The notes: generated by a model from the letters alone, not told the origin. 64,000 bases of DNA from Flectonema sp. DT1601 (GCA_964019425.1 OZ025809.1:975588-1039587), one strand, 5' to 3'. Positions 46,759 through 59,500 are shown, numbered from the stretch's first letter. Translations and numbers: made by a program.

Positions 46759-49653
46759 ATGTCGTTCAACTCCGCAATGGAGGCGTCAAAGGCTGCTATG
46801 CAAGCAGATGACGAAAAATCATTCAACGATGCCATGCGGTTATATGAGAAGGCAATAGAACTTCTGATAGGCGCACTGCGAGTGGAAAGAGATAGCAGTC
46901 AAAGAGAACGATTACAAAAGAGGACGGAGTTGAATTTAAAAAGATTAGAGCAGCTGAAGGCTGACGTTCCTGTGAGGAATGCGGCGAAATTGGAAGCCGA
47001 TGCAAAGACTGCACAAGGCAGGGGGAATTTTAAAACAGCAAAGAATAAATATGTCGAAGCAGCTCAGCTGCTCATAGATTACAAGAAAACACAAACAGCA
47101 CCTGCGGTGCTAAAGCTACTAACCGATCACATCACAGCGTTGATAACAAGTGCGGAGTTAGTCGGAAGTATGAGTGATGGACCTTTACCAGAACTACCTA
47201 AAGTAATACCTGTACACACTGATCCGACTAAAGCTAAACCAGAATTTACTAAACCCGCAGAGGAACCAAAAACAGTAGTCACACTCAAAAGCCCTGAGCA
47301 AGGTCAAGCCACTAACCTCCAACATAATCGCATGTCGCCTGAGGAACTTCAGTTTCTTCGCAACAGCAGCGTTATTTGTGGTAACAGAGCCCCTATTTGG
47401 GATGATCCAAAGGTCGGTTTCGCTTCTTTCTGCGCAGAGCAAGCCTCTGTTGGAAGCCGTTACATAGATACAAATCCTCCGAAGTTAACTCAAAAACAAA
47501 AGGACCACAACGGAGAGTGGATGAACGCTGCTGATTTCTTGCCGAAAGGTATGACTCCAAGGATTATTGGTAAAGTTGACCCACTTGATATTTCACAATC
47601 AGTTGTTGGTAACTGTTCCTATGTCTGCAGTTTAACAGTTGCAGCAGCGTACGAGAATAGACACCCAAATGCAAAACTGATAACTTCGGCAATATATCCT
47701 CAGGACACATCAGGAAGACCAATCGTAAGCAAAAACGGGAAGTACGCAATCAAACTTTTAATAAATGGAATTGTAAGAATGGTCACAGTTGATGAACGTG
47801 TCGTGGCTTCCCAGGGAAAGGGCTGGGTGGGGGGACCTATGGAAGGTTACGCTGTAGATATCCAGGGGCACCGCCCGCTTTCGGGTCACTGCGTGTCTGG
47901 TGATTTGTGGGTTTCACTTTATGAGAAAGCTTACTTGAAAGTATTCGGAGGTTCCTATGACTTTGCTGGCAGCAATAGCAGCAGTGATTTATATCACTTA
48001 TGTGGATGGATACCTGAAGTGTTAGAATTAGGAAGTGTTGATAAGGACGCGGAATGGTCTCGACTATCATCTTGTCACCAACGAGGCATGTTGATGGCCA
48101 CCATGGCAACGGACAAGAGAGAGTCGATGCCACAGTCGTGGAAAGACAAGTTGGGACTTGTTGCATGCCACTCATATAGTATATTAGACTTTAAGGAAGC
48201 ACGGGGTATTCGTTTCTTAAAAATAATGAACCCTTGGCGGCACCACCGTTGGCTTGGAAAGTACAGCCACCAAGACAACGTCAACTGGACTCCTGAAATC
48301 CAACGAGCGCTCGGTTATGATAAAACACAGGGAGATAATGGTGTGTTTTGGATGTGTTGGGCGGACGCAACGAAATACTTTGTGAGAATAAACTTATCAT
48401 GGCTCCCGCACAGCTTCAAGTTCCGCTTTGCTATGCACATGGGCTGGAAGAATATTATCAGTGAAAATAACCACTACTTCAGATGTCCGCAGTACCATAT
48501 TGTAATAAAAAGTCAAGCATCAACAGCATCATGGCTCCTGCTTAACCGTCACCTTCCTTCAACGTTTGAAGAAGATGTGCCTTACAGTACAATACATGTA
48601 TTTGACACAACTAAATGGGGGGATGTCAGAGTAATGAATCCAATAACTCTTCCTAAAGATGATCGAGTTCACGAAGGAGTCTATGTAAATGGAGCTAGTA
48701 AGCTAGTCAGACTGGCAGTCCCAGCAGGTCTCTCTAAGTTCACTGTGGTAGTCTCGTCGCTTTCTACAAAGCCGTTTCCGCACTCTCTCACACTATACAG
48801 TCCCATCCAGACCATAACGTTAACTCGTTTGCCAGATATTCCGTTTCCATTCCAACGAAGTGTGAAAGGAGAATGGACTTCTGAGTCTGCAGGCGGCCGT
48901 TGTGGGATGCAGCGTTGGCGAAAAAATCCACAATTTCGTATCATAGTGAAGGAAGCATCTCCACTTGTCATATGTTTGGAACTTGCCAAGGAGAGTAGTG
49001 TAGGCCTGACCATCAGCAGAATCGAAAAGGAGGTGCTGGCATCACAAGGAACTCGTTGGCAGGGGCGTGTAGATGGCATTAAGCACATTGCTTATCGATC
49101 AGGAAACTACACAAGTTCTTTTGCAAGTTTTAATTCAGCTCTTCCAGAGGCTGGGAGTTCTGAAATTCCCACTTCGCAAGTGGTGCCTCCCGGAGTGTAC
49201 ACAATAATTCCAACTACTTTCGAAGCAGGACAAATTGCTTCATTTAAACTTTCAATATATTCGCCTGTGAAGGAAATAGTGGATTCTCTTGTGCAGCTGC
49301 CCATGGAGGGGACTGGTATGAAGTCTTTAGTGCTCAAGGGGAGCTGGAGCCCTTCTTCACGGGAAGTGGTCTTCATAATTTACAATCCTTCTGAGTTCAC
49401 AGCACGCCTTATTGTTTCCACATCAGAGGTTTGTGTTGCAAAGCTCCAAGTATCAAGTGGGGATGTCAGCCTCACTTCCGAGTCTTGTGGCCATGGCGAG
49501 TATCTTATTCCATTCACAACCTTACCTCGAGCATCTTCCAGAACGTCTCCAATTAAAATCACAGCAACATTGGTCGCACTAAACCCACCCCCATCGGTGG
49601 AATTTCAAATTAACTGCTTTGGAAACAATGACATTCTCGAGTTGAAAGCATAA
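46759..49653 (+). CDS. CAPN7: Calpain-7-type cysteine protease with MIT domains
   Basis: 964 aa in one exon. Two MIT-like three-helix units lie at about 3-70 and 74-140 (EASKAAMQADDEKSFNDAMR; AKTAQGRGNFKTAKNKYVEA), as in calpain-7/PalB, which bind ESCRT-III. The calpain core covers ~205-530: oxyanion Gln280, nucleophile Cys286 in GNCSYVCSLT, His471 in ACHSYSIL and Asn491 in IMNPWRHHRW, so all catalytic residues are present. Two C2-like/domain-III beta units fill the C-terminus, as in animal CAPN7, with a similar total length. No Ca-binding penta-EF hands are present. Expected to act with ESCRT on endosomes or in ambient-pH-type signalling. Frame begins at the first AUG 7 nt after the acceptor. 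Confidence 0.96.
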   Translation: MSFNSAMEASKAAMQADDEKSFNDAMRLYEKAIELLIGALRVERDSSQRERLQKRTELNLKRLEQLKADVPVRNAAKLEADAKTAQGRGNFKTAKNKYVEAAQLLIDYKKTQTAPAVLKLLTDHITALITSAELVGSMSDGPLPELPKVIPVHTDPTKAKPEFTKPAEEPKTVVTLKSPEQGQATNLQHNRMSPEELQFLRNSSVICGNRAPIWDDPKVGFASFCAEQASVGSRYIDTNPPKLTQKQKDHNGEWMNAADFLPKGMTPRIIGKVDPLDISQSVVGNCSYVCSLTVAAAYENRHPNAKLITSAIYPQDTSGRPIVSKNGKYAIKLLINGIVRMVTVDERVVASQGKGWVGGPMEGYAVDIQGHRPLSGHCVSGDLWVSLYEKAYLKVFGGSYDFAGSNSSSDLYHLCGWIPEVLELGSVDKDAEWSRLSSCHQRGMLMATMATDKRESMPQSWKDKLGLVACHSYSILDFKEARGIRFLKIMNPWRHHRWLGKYSHQDNVNWTPEIQRALGYDKTQGDNGVFWMCWADATKYFVRINLSWLPHSFKFRFAMHMGWKNIISENNHYFRCPQYHIVIKSQASTASWLLLNRHLPSTFEEDVPYSTIHVFDTTKWGDVRVMNPITLPKDDRVHEGVYVNGASKLVRLAVPAGLSKFTVVVSSLSTKPFPHSLTLYSPIQTITLTRLPDIPFPFQRSVKGEWTSESAGGRCGMQRWRKNPQFRIIVKEASPLVICLELAKESSVGLTISRIEKEVLASQGTRWQGRVDGIKHIAYRSGNYTSSFASFNSALPEAGSSEIPTSQVVPPGVYTIIPTTFEAGQIASFKLSIYSPVKEIVDSLVQLPMEGTGMKSLVLKGSWSPSSREVVFIIYNPSEFTARLIVSTSEVCVAKLQVSSGDVSLTSESCGHGEYLIPFTTLPRASSRTSPIKITATLVALNPPPSVEFQINCFGNNDILELKA

Positions 49654-49802
49654 ACGGGTTTCAACTGTTTCTGCAGCACACTTTTCTAGCTCTATTTAAC
49701 TTGGATTTCATCAACTGTTTCTTTCAATGATTTTCGCTCAGTTTTTTCACTCAGTCAACTTTGTTAAATGATTTTCCTTCACAGTTGATCCATTTAATGA
49801 TG

Positions 49803-49807
49803 AAAAA
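49803..49807 (-). terminator. RNA polymerase III terminator of tRNA-Ser
   Basis: Five A on the + strand, that is TTTTT on the - strand, begin 2 nt after the discriminator base of the tRNA gene. Confidence 0.8.
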
Positions 49808-49808
49808 T

Positions 49809-49890
49809 CGCGGACGGCAGGATTTGAACCTGCGCGGGCAGAGCCCAACGCATTTCGAGTGCGCCTCCGTAACCACTTGGATACGTCCGC
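49809..49890 (-). tRNA. tRNA-Ser(CGA)
   Basis: Read on the - strand, a full cloverleaf forms: 7-bp acceptor GCGGACG/CGTCCGC, a 3-bp D stem TCC/GGA, an anticodon stem GCGCA/TGCGT with loop CTCGAAA (anticodon CGA), a class II variable arm with stem GGGC/GCCC, and a T stem GCAGG/CCTGC with loop TTCAAAT. The discriminator base is G, as expected for serine. The B box is GGTTCAAATCC. No intron and no encoded CCA. It is the only gene found on the - strand and lies between calpain-7 and the PSP1 gene. Confidence 0.96.
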
Positions 49891-50059
49891 CTGCTCAGAG
49901 AAAAAAATTTAAGAAACCAGAAAAGAGCGGAGATAATCCTTTATTTACTCCTTTTTTTTTCCTTTTTGATTTCAAGATTTCTGATTTATTGTTTTTTTCA
50001 TCGTCATGATGTTTTGTTACAAAATCATTCCACACAGTTTAGCTAACCCAGAGAATAAT

Positions 50060-50881
50060 ATGTCTGCATTCAGCAGCCCTGTCACTCCAACGGCGACGTT
50101 CTACACGCACGATCCGTACGCTGTTGTGACTCCACCAACTTCAACTGCAAATTCGAGCTCTGGTTGCATTCCTACACTCGACAATCTGGAGGTGTCAAAC
50201 CAAAGCAGTCGGAGTATTAGCAGTGCGTCAGCTGTTAGTCAAATTCCTACAATGCCAACGACATCTGCGGTGTCAGATGTCATGTCATCCGTTTCTGTCA
50301 ACTCCGAGAGTGTTGCTAGTTCAGCTCCGTCAACACCTCCGACCCGTCCTGTAAAGCTTACAAAATTGAAGAATCCATCACAGCCAGCAGCCTACGCACT
50401 AAAGGTCCAATTCAAGTACGGGAGGAAGTCGGATTTCGTGACAGAAGTTAAAGGTTCTGCCAATATAGGAGACCACGTAGTCGTAGAAGGAGATAGAGGA
50501 ATCGACCTCGGTGTAGTTGTTGACAGGAAACCTCGTTTCGGAAACACCTCCGGCTCAAAAGTCAAGCGTGTAGCTACGACCAAGGATATGGAGCAATGGC
50601 AGGCGTGTAATGTTGCCGAGGAAGAAGCATTGAAGACCACCAGAAAGTTAGTGCAGAAGCATCGAATTCCTATTACTGTTCACATGGCTGAGTTCCAGTT
50701 CGATAAAAAGAAGTTGACATTTCACTACTCTACCCAGGCAAGTCACCCAGACTTCAGGGCCCTCCTGAGAGCAAGCTACAGAACCTTCAGATGTCGTATT
50801 TGGTTAAACAACTGCAAACCAAAGAAAAATGCCCCCGGAATTGCCTTGGAAATCGTAAAGCCTTCCCAAGTTCAGGGCTAA
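50060..50881 (+). CDS. PSP1 C-terminal-domain protein
   Basis: 273 aa, starting at AUG 50060, the first after the acceptor CACACAG (AG 50036-50037); an AUG at 50006 in the same frame lies before the acceptor. Residues 1-110 are Ser/Thr/Pro/Val-rich and disordered. The PSP1 C-terminal domain fills ~115-265: YALKVQFKYGRKSDFVTEV, GDHVVVEGDRGIDLGVVV, then a helical EEEALKTTRKLVQKH and AEFQFDKKKLTFHYS. This domain is shared by yeast Psp1, bacterial RicT/YaaT and several kinetoplastid proteins, and is linked to RNA processing or decay. The exact role is unknown. The tRNA-Ser gene lies on the opposite strand about 170 nt upstream. Confidence 0.9.
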   Translation: MSAFSSPVTPTATFYTHDPYAVVTPPTSTANSSSGCIPTLDNLEVSNQSSRSISSASAVSQIPTMPTTSAVSDVMSSVSVNSESVASSAPSTPPTRPVKLTKLKNPSQPAAYALKVQFKYGRKSDFVTEVKGSANIGDHVVVEGDRGIDLGVVVDRKPRFGNTSGSKVKRVATTKDMEQWQACNVAEEEALKTTRKLVQKHRIPITVHMAEFQFDKKKLTFHYSTQASHPDFRALLRASYRTFRCRIWLNNCKPKKNAPGIALEIVKPSQVQG

Positions 50882-52880
50882 TTGCTGTATTTTCGAGAAC
50901 GCCCAGCAGGTTCTTGATTGAGTGAGAAATGTTTGTTAGGTTGTTGACTATTCTCTTGGTTTTGTTTTGTTACTTCGGAGTATGAATTACTTAATCTCCT
51001 TTCACTAGTTTGATTTCAGGGTCAGCAACCCAATCGAGACTAAGTTATTTACTACATTTTTATTTACTACACAAACGCAAACGTGTTGTGTCGCTCGCCC
51101 CGCTCACGTTAAGCAACAAAGAATTTGTTTTTCTATTTTCGCAACCTACCTTTCCCTTGCCGACTGTAATAATTCTCTCGGATCATTTTCTTTGTATATT
51201 CTCCTCCACAACAGTCTCGAGACGAGTATCGTATTTGAGTGATCTTGTTCATTCTTTTCGGTCGGGTAAAAGGGGAATGGTTGTTAAATATCACCTGCTG
51301 TATTGAAAAAAAGCAGATACAATTTTCAATTTTTTTTAGTTACCTCTTTTTTATCGTTCTTTCCCATCACCTTACACACTCCTGAAGCTGGATTTCTTTC
51401 CTTTTCGCGGTACACATTGTGCCAAAAAGGAAAGCAGATATCTACAAGTTGCATTGGTGATATTCTGTTGACATAATTGAAGCAACGTTGGTGCGGGACA
51501 GCTGCTGTTGCCGCTATTGGGTCAAAAAAAGGAAACTGCTCGCCACATGTCGACGAAAGCATCTTTCAAAAAGTGTGAGTGTGTTTTTTTTTTTTTTTTT
51601 TTTTTTTAAATCGTTTTTTTTGTTTCTTTTTTATGGTTGGATTTTCATCTCTTTGGTATTAATGAGGCAAAGGTTCAGGAACCAAAAAAGGAGCAACAGT
51701 AACTTTGTAAGTTATCATGCCCCATGCCAACACGCTGGTTAGCAGTTGTTTCTTTATTTCAAAGAGATGAAACGTTTCCCCTATTCGTTAATATAAGGTT
51801 CTTTTCAAAGAGAAGAACCTTTTTTTTCCCATTATTTTTTTTCTCTTTTTCTTTTTAATATTATGAAAAACACTACAGAAGTGTCGTGTCGGTATTTCCA
51901 GACCCTGTCTGTCAGAAAGCGATACGATATTCTTGGAACTCGCTGTAGTTTTTGGAAAGAGTTTGTACCGAAAAATAATCGAGGGTTCTACTGGATAAAA
52001 AAAAAATAAAAAATAATTTGGTATTTTGTGTTTTTTTTTTTTTTTTTTTGAAAAAAATTTATTTTGAACAAATCTCTTTTGTTACCAGTCTAGTCCAGAT
52101 CAGGTAGTCAATCATTTCACGTCTTTTCGTTAGTGAGAGTCTCGCGGTTGTTTGGTATATTTACCCCCCGGCCACGTAAGGCTTTCCTGATATTCTTTTC
52201 GACTTCGCAAATGAAACCTCTGAAAAATTAATTTATCTCATTCTCATTCTCATTCTCTTTGTTTTTTTTTTTTTTCTTCTTCTTCATTGCCTCGATTTTT
52301 GCTGATTTGCTTCTTCAACCGTCAAGGAAGTAGACTAAAGGCATTGAAGATTTAAAAAAAAGACTTCATCACGAAGAAGGATCTGAACTCATTATCGTTC
52401 TTTAAATGGACGAGTGTGCGTAATTAGGGACGAGGGACGTATTACTATTTTCTTTTCTTTTCTTGGGTTGACGAAACTTTTTTCGTTGATCGGTTACGCA
52501 CTTATTTATGAGAATTTCTATAAGTGCAATTACTGAAGTGCAAGTCACCTCACCGAGCACGAAACACCAATTTACTTATCGAGTGTCTAAATTTGTGCGT
52601 TAACTCCAAGACAATAAACAAGATCATAAGTTCCAGTTTTTGTCCCACAGCCGTCAGTTGATTGTTTGTGTAGGGACCCATGTAGGTGGCTCTCTAGTAT
52701 ACACATACACTCTTTATCAGCTGGATTCTTTCCTTCTTAAACGAATAACACTCGAGCTTTTTTAAATAATCAATTCCAATACGAGACTGCCTTCATGCAA
52801 ACACACAGTTAGGATTATAACAACAACAACAACAACAAAAAAAAGAAAACAGCTATTGCTGCAGCTCTATGTCGTCTCGT

Positions 52881-52918
52881 CTAACATACCAGGGATACTT
52901 GCGTCTCTGGTATGTTAG
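52881..52918. other. 12-bp perfect hairpin in the long spacer
   Basis: CTAACATACCAG (52881-52892) pairs with CTGGTATGTTAG (52907-52918) around a 14-nt loop, followed by TTTTT on the + strand at 52919-52923. Hairpin plus T run could mark the end of a small RNA, but no promoter or partner is visible. Confidence 0.55.
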
Positions 52919-54110
52919 TTTTTAATTTAGTAGTAGAACTACTGTTCTGAGGACTTTCAATATTTTTTTGCAACAATTTAAAAAACCTAAAAAGAAATAA
53001 TTAACAGAAATGAAATCAATAATCCGGCCGCTTAGTTTGTAACACGTGTTGTGTTTGTTTCTCATCATTTGTTAATAATCTGTTCAGCAACTAAATCTAT
53101 TTTTAATAAGTTCTCTTCTGGTTACCAAGAAACGTTCAATTTCAAGAACACTATTTCTGGTTTCTTTTCCCTTCCTTCCTTCTTTCGTCGTTATCGGTTG
53201 TAGCAAACGCGCTCAAAAATAGTGCGACAGCTTAAAAATTTCTTTTTTGGTTTCTTCTTTTTGAAGGTACTAATTTACAAATAGATAACGTGAAGCACGT
53301 CTATTAGGGGGGTCCTCTCTTTTAAGGAGCAGGAGTAAGCACTATTTCTATCATAACAAAATCCTTCCTCTGCAAAGTAAAATAAAAATAACTATCTCTT
53401 CACGTGTAGTGTTATCAAGCCCAGGGTCCAACACGGTGAATCCCTCCAGGGTACCTACACTGCACATTATTCACACAAAATCAGACTGCAGGGATGGAAT
53501 GTCTATTTAACCTTGGACTCTACCTGGCAAACCCCGTTAGAAAAAAATATTTCTTTTCCTTTTGTTTTTTTCCTGTTGGTAGGGAAAATAAGTTCTTTTT
53601 GCTTGTAAAACCCTTATATCCCTATCCCAACCCCTGGCAGTTATGTATCCGTATCGTCTCTTCTTTCCTTCAATCCCACTTGTTTTATTTTCCCCCTCAG
53701 TAATGTAGTTTTATCTTCCTGAAAAAGATAAGCAACACTGTAGTATCACTGTTCTTCTGATAGGAGGAATTGGAGAATGCTATTATTACATTGTTTTGAA
53801 AAAAAAAGAATATTTGAAAAAAAAAGTCGGTCAGCTCAATTGAGTAAAGTATTGTGAGTTGTTTCTCCAATATCGGTGCAGAATTTGCTACCTCTTAAAC
53901 AACGTTTTCTTGTTCAAGGAATTTGTGGTGACTTTTGAAAGAAATGTCTTAGTTGAGCGAAGAAAAAAAAGAGCAACGCGTTCAGTTTTATATCTGTCGT
54001 TGTAAGCTCAAAGAATGGCTATCGCTGTGGCAGGGCAATTGTTTCTTCGTGTACATGTCTGACCGTAGATTCCATGAGGACCTCCTTTTTTTTTTTGTTG
54101 TTGTACCGAC

Positions 54111-54222
54111 GTAGCCGGAGAAGAAACCATTCAGATTGCAAGCCGTTATTTCTTGTGGTCATAATTTATTTTCCCGTGCTGTCTGCGTTCGATGAAATAC
54201 AAGTCTAGTCTGAATGGTTTTA
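54111..54222. repeat. Diverged dispersed repeat, copy 2
   Basis: Related to 22090-22185 with conserved islands GGAGAAGAAAC, TGTCTGCG and TCTGAATGGTTTT in the same order and similar spacing, 32 kb apart. No coding sequence. Confidence 0.5.
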
Positions 54223-56568
54223 TTTATTTTTCACTCCTAAAGCTGTCGATGTCTCCTTATAAGTGACACTCTGACAGTAGGAATACAATCAGCAGCTGTT
54301 TCTCATACTAACTCTTAATGATTCTGCTTCAGTTGAAACTCTGACCTGCTGTTGGGCGCCACTTAAGTGTGCGTCTGGAATGCAGTCTGGAAACGAGGTG
54401 TAGCAGCCTGTGTGAAAACTTGCGTCACAAAAGAAAACTTGCGGTATTTTGAAGAAAGAAAATTAACCTAAAGAATAGGAGAAAAGAAGAAAGAAAAAGG
54501 AAGATTTTTTTATACTCCAATTCCATTTGAGAAGGTGCTGATGACAAGCTTTCCGTTGCAAATTCGATAAAACTATTCTTTTCTTTGATCGCCGATCCCA
54601 TTTATTTGCCTCCGGCAGATTTATTTCCGATGCATACGAACTCGGTCATCTCTTTTCTGGTTTTTTTTCAACGAAGGCCCTAGAAAGGAAAAGGGGAAAT
54701 ATATGCATCGGTTTACCGCTACTGGGTTGTTGTAGGTTTTTTTATTTTCTTAATTGCTTTTCACAAATCACAAATGATTCATTTAACGGAGGTATTATTT
54801 TGTGGAATAACAAAAACAAGATTGGCATGTTATTGAGAAGCTTGAGAACATCATGGGAGTCGGGGATTGCTGTCGGTTGTGTTTTTGTTTAAAAGAATGT
54901 GATCGCTAGCATCGCATACTTCCTTCTCTTTAGTAGCATCCAAGTGACCGCCATCTTCTTTTGTGTTCTGCTCCTACATTGTGCTTGAAATGATTATTTT
55001 TCTTTCCCTTACCACCCCCCTCCTTTTTCTTTTTTGCACTGGCAAGAAACGATATTGGGCAGCACTCTTGTCTCATTAGTTTATTATACGTCATCTGAAT
55101 AAATTATTGTTGAGTTGGTCTGCGGTTGTTAAGCCCTACAGCAACAAGACATAAGGTTGTCGAGAAATATTAAAAAAAAAACAATTCCTGCGATCGCTTG
55201 ATATTGTATTTTCATTATTGTTCCGCCCCTCCTGCAATTGGAAGGGGAGGGGTTTTCTTTCTTCTTCCTTTTCCCTTCCGCTGATGACAGTACTTCAATT
55301 CATTGTAATCTTAAAGGGAATCGACAATGACTACAGAACACGTTAATTACAATTCTTTGTGTCAGTAAAAGAACGAGAGTTATTGAGTCTTAACTTACTC
55401 AGAAACCACACAGAAACCTGCTAATCATCTTTAAGTAGGTTTAGGAGGAGTTGCAACGCAACCTCACGTGGTTGAAACATTGGCATCATCGCGTTGTTTT
55501 GTATTCAAATGATGTGTCGTTTCCCAGCTTTGTTTCTTGGCTTCAGCTTTAGATTTTGCCTCTTTGTAAGAATCTTCTTGCCTTCATATGTAAAGTTCAT
55601 GCGCACTCTTTTTTCGAAGGAATAAGTGAAATGCACAGCCTGCGTACAGCCACAGCTATGTTTGTTGCGGTATTACAATATAAGCATAACCGGTCAATGC
55701 ATTCTTACTTTGTTTCCCCTTCCGGTTTGCGCGCGAACGAAAACTTAACTGTTTGGTGAAAATAGCAAGTAGTTGTTATTTTCCCCACTCCGCCGTCGTT
55801 TTTTTTAGTTCATTTTCCCCTTTTAGTTTTTTTTAAACTCCTTTTCATCCCTTTAGGATAGGTGCAACAGGGTGTTCGCAAGAGGGGACTGCTGTCCAAG
55901 AAGTTGATTGAGTTGACCCTTTTGGGGGAAGAACTCACCTCCCTTCCAATAAATATCTTGAGTACTTTTCATTTTCTCCTTTCTTCTCCACTAACAGCCC
56001 AAACAAGCCATTTTAGTAGCTATGCTGCTTCTTATCCGATGACTGCAAACAAATATGTTAGCACGTGAGGGCTGATTTTTTATCCTTTATAATAACTGTT
56101 TTTTTTTTTTTTAAATTTTATTTTTTTTCCAAACATTTTTTTCTTTCCCTTTTTTTTCTTCTCCCTTTTTTTTTTTCTTCTTGAAGCGCGAAAAAAAAAA
56201 AAAAGGAGAGAAATTATGCAATGTGAGGCATAGTTTTTAAAAACTTCATGGGTTACGAATCAAGATCGATTCCCTGTCAAAGGAAAAAAAAAAAAAAAAA
56301 CATGCCGAGCGTTGATGTAATTTATTTTCATTTTGTTTTTTTGTCGCTTTTAGAACTAACGAAATTAATGAAAATCGGTGTCTAATAATCGTTTTACCGC
56401 TCGATTGAAGAAGTCTTTGTGGCAGTAAGCTTTTAAAAAAAAAGTAAGAAAGTTGTGAACACCCGCTGCCCTAACGTGAACCGATGATTTCCCCGCTCCC
56501 CACCTCCATTGAGTATGGTACTATTTCGTTGAGTTGTTTGTTTTATTTGTTTCTTTATCAGTTTCGAT

Positions 56569-59500
56569 ATGACACTACATGACTGCGTTATTATATTCGT
56601 GTTTTTGATACTCTCCAACCCTCAGTTGGGCAGAGCTGAGGTACAATTAAGCACAAATTTAGGGAACGCAAAACAAGCAGCAGACATTACATCACTTCAC
56701 GATGGTCAGATGTTTGCTGTTGTCTGGTCAAGTGTAGATCAAGATGGTGATGGCAGTGGAGTGTACGGAATTGTCACCACCGGGACTGGTGTTCCATTAA
56801 TAAGTGAGTTTTTGATTAGTGAGACTACTGCTGGTGATCAAAGGGTCCCTAGAGTAGCTGCTTTAACAAATAATAACTTTGCTGTAAGTTGGAAAAGTGG
56901 AACTCAAATCTACACCAGACTCTTCAACACTGGTGGTGTTGCATTAACACCAGAGATTTGGGTCACAAGACGGACTCAATCAGAAAGTAACAATCCTTTC
57001 ATAACCGCAATGAAATCTAACGGGGGTTTTGTTGTTCTGTACGACAGCGAGTTGGGTACTGCCGGAGTGATCTTTGACCATTCTGGTACTGAGGTTCGAT
57101 CATTTGAAGGAGAGAGGAGCTGTTCGTACCCGACAGCTACTGCTCTGCCCGAAGGTGGATTTGCAGTTTTGTGTTCTGAATTCTTTGACTTGACTCTCAA
57201 CTACTACGACGCTCTCGGTTTGAAAAGTTCCGGCCCCATCAACGTGGCATCATTAAGTGACACCGTTGAATACGGTAGCATCTGTACTCGTGATGATGGT
57301 AAATTAGGTTTCGCATACTCTTCCTGGCACAGTGAAGAAGGTGCTCCAACTATCCATTACGGAACAGTTTCAACATCTCAAGTTGTCGGTAATACCGCAG
57401 TGAAGCCTGTAGTAACTGAGGACTACAATCCAATAATGTTATGTACCAGCACTCATAGTCTTGTGTTCCTTCATAGTGGCTCCACGAGAGTCACAAAATG
57501 GACGAGAAATGACTTTGGTCCTGGAACAGCTGTCGACAGGGATTTCGCAGGGTTCGGACTTATTGGAGCGACGCGTATCACTAGTCAAACGAGTTCGTAT
57601 GCAGTCGCCTACCCGTCGACTGATGGCGGGGTATACTTGGCGATTAACGATGGTGCTTCAGAAGTTGTTACTACTGCACCAAACACGTTAACTCCTTCTA
57701 CTGAAGTACCATCACTATCACAAAATGAGTTCTCTGTCAGTGATGTTATAAAAGGAAGACAAGAGTCACCATCAATTGCTACTCTTGACAATGGAGATAT
57801 CATCGTAGTCTGGCAGAGTCAACAATATGACGGCTCTGGTTTTGGTATCGTAGGTCAGCTCTTTGACTCAAATTTCAATCAAATAAACTCTCCATTCTTA
57901 ATCAATGAAAACACTGTTGGTGATCAAACTAATCCACACGTCAGTGCTACTACTGCAGGATATGTTGTTGTTTGGCAAAGTATATTTATATCCGGTATGT
58001 TGTTGAGTTCTGTTTGCACTATCCAAATATCTAACTTTCGTATATGTTAGCCGTACTGGCGAGCTCCGACTTTAAGAAATCAGTTCTTTTGAAATAGAGC
58101 CAATTGATATATCCGTATTATCAAAAAACTAGAATGTAGTCCAACCTACTGATGTCAAGGGGACCAGTAGTGCGAGACTAAGACTTGAAACTATGTATTC
58201 CACTTCGTTAAATGGAATAGCAGAGTGATGTGTTTATTTGCTGAACTTTTGTATACAACTTATTTTCTGACTTCCCTTGAAAGTGATGTTGTGTCGAATA
58301 ACTGAAATCACAAACAGGTGTCAGAGTACAAGCACGAGTCCACCTTCCTAACGGCTTTACTTCGGAAGTTCATGTGAATGACGGCTATTCAACAAAATAT
58401 GATGCTATGCCAGTTGTCGTTGGTGGGATCTCTGGATATGTTGTGGTCTGGCAATCGTACGGAAGGGATGGAAGTTATTCAGGTATCTATGCGAGACGAA
58501 TGGGAAGTGTCGCAACTTGGTTGGTCAATACTGCAACTTCATCATCTCAGCAAAGACCAGCAATTGCAAAGTTAGATAACGGTTTTATCATTACTTGGGA
58601 ATCACTTAGTCAGCAGGTTGGAGGTACCCGTTTTAGTATTTTTGGAAAAGTCTACGACAACGACTGCCTTCCAACGTCAGATGAGTTCTTAGTTTCAACA
58701 AATGTTGACTATTCACAAAAACAAAGTTTCATAACTCCAATACCAGGAAACGGTTTCTACGTTTCCTGGACATCAAACGGACAAGACGGCTCTGGAAGTG
58801 GTGTCTACAGTCAGGAATTCGATTCTTCAAATACAAAGATTGGAGAAGAGTTTAGAATAAATTCAAACACTGTTGGAAACCAAAAAAGACCTCAAGTTGT
58901 TTTATTGTCTGACGGTACCCTCCTCGCATCCTACGAAAGTAACATAAAAGACGGAACTGACTACAACATAATGTATCGAAAGATAAAGAGAGCTGGTGGT
59001 CAAGTTGAAGAGTTCGGTCCTGAAATGACACTAAATAATTACAAACATTTTAAACAGTTTGGAAATGTTCTCGTTGGATTTGATTGGGGATTTGTAGTAG
59101 CGTACACATCAAACTGGCAAGATACGTTTAGGACGGGAGTGTATTGTTATAAGAAAGAAATAGTATTTCCAAGTTCTCCATTTTTATTAAAATCTACCGA
59201 GACTGAAGATCAAAGAGATTCAAGTGTAGCGATACTCTCAGATGAATCGATTGTTGTGGTGTACACATCGAGTAGTGTTGACCGTTCTGTTGAGTCTGTC
59301 AGCTTTCAAATATTCGACACCAGGGGTACCATTATATCTGATGTTGTTGTGTCACTTGATGCTCGTCTTGGAAAAGTTGCATCTTCTGGAGATGGTTTTT
59401 TCTACATCATTTTTAACAAGAAATCTACAAGAGAAGTACTCACTTCTAAATATGACAATACCGGTAACAGTATTTGGTCTTCACAATTGATCAATTCGGT

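Larger units (their letters stand above)
50882..56568. other. 5.7-kb gene-free spacer
   Basis: No coding frame of quality is present. It holds T/A runs (for example 51583-51607, 52030-52048), a small CAA repeat at about 52820, a strong hairpin at 52881-52918 and a diverged repeat copy at 54111-54222. The acceptor TTTCTTTATCAG (AG 56560-56561) precedes the next AUG by 7 nt. Confidence 0.6.

Noticed and set aside
48681-49088. 135-codon - strand frame within calpain-7
   Set aside because: Lies opposite a well-supported domain-coding region; no family resemblance.
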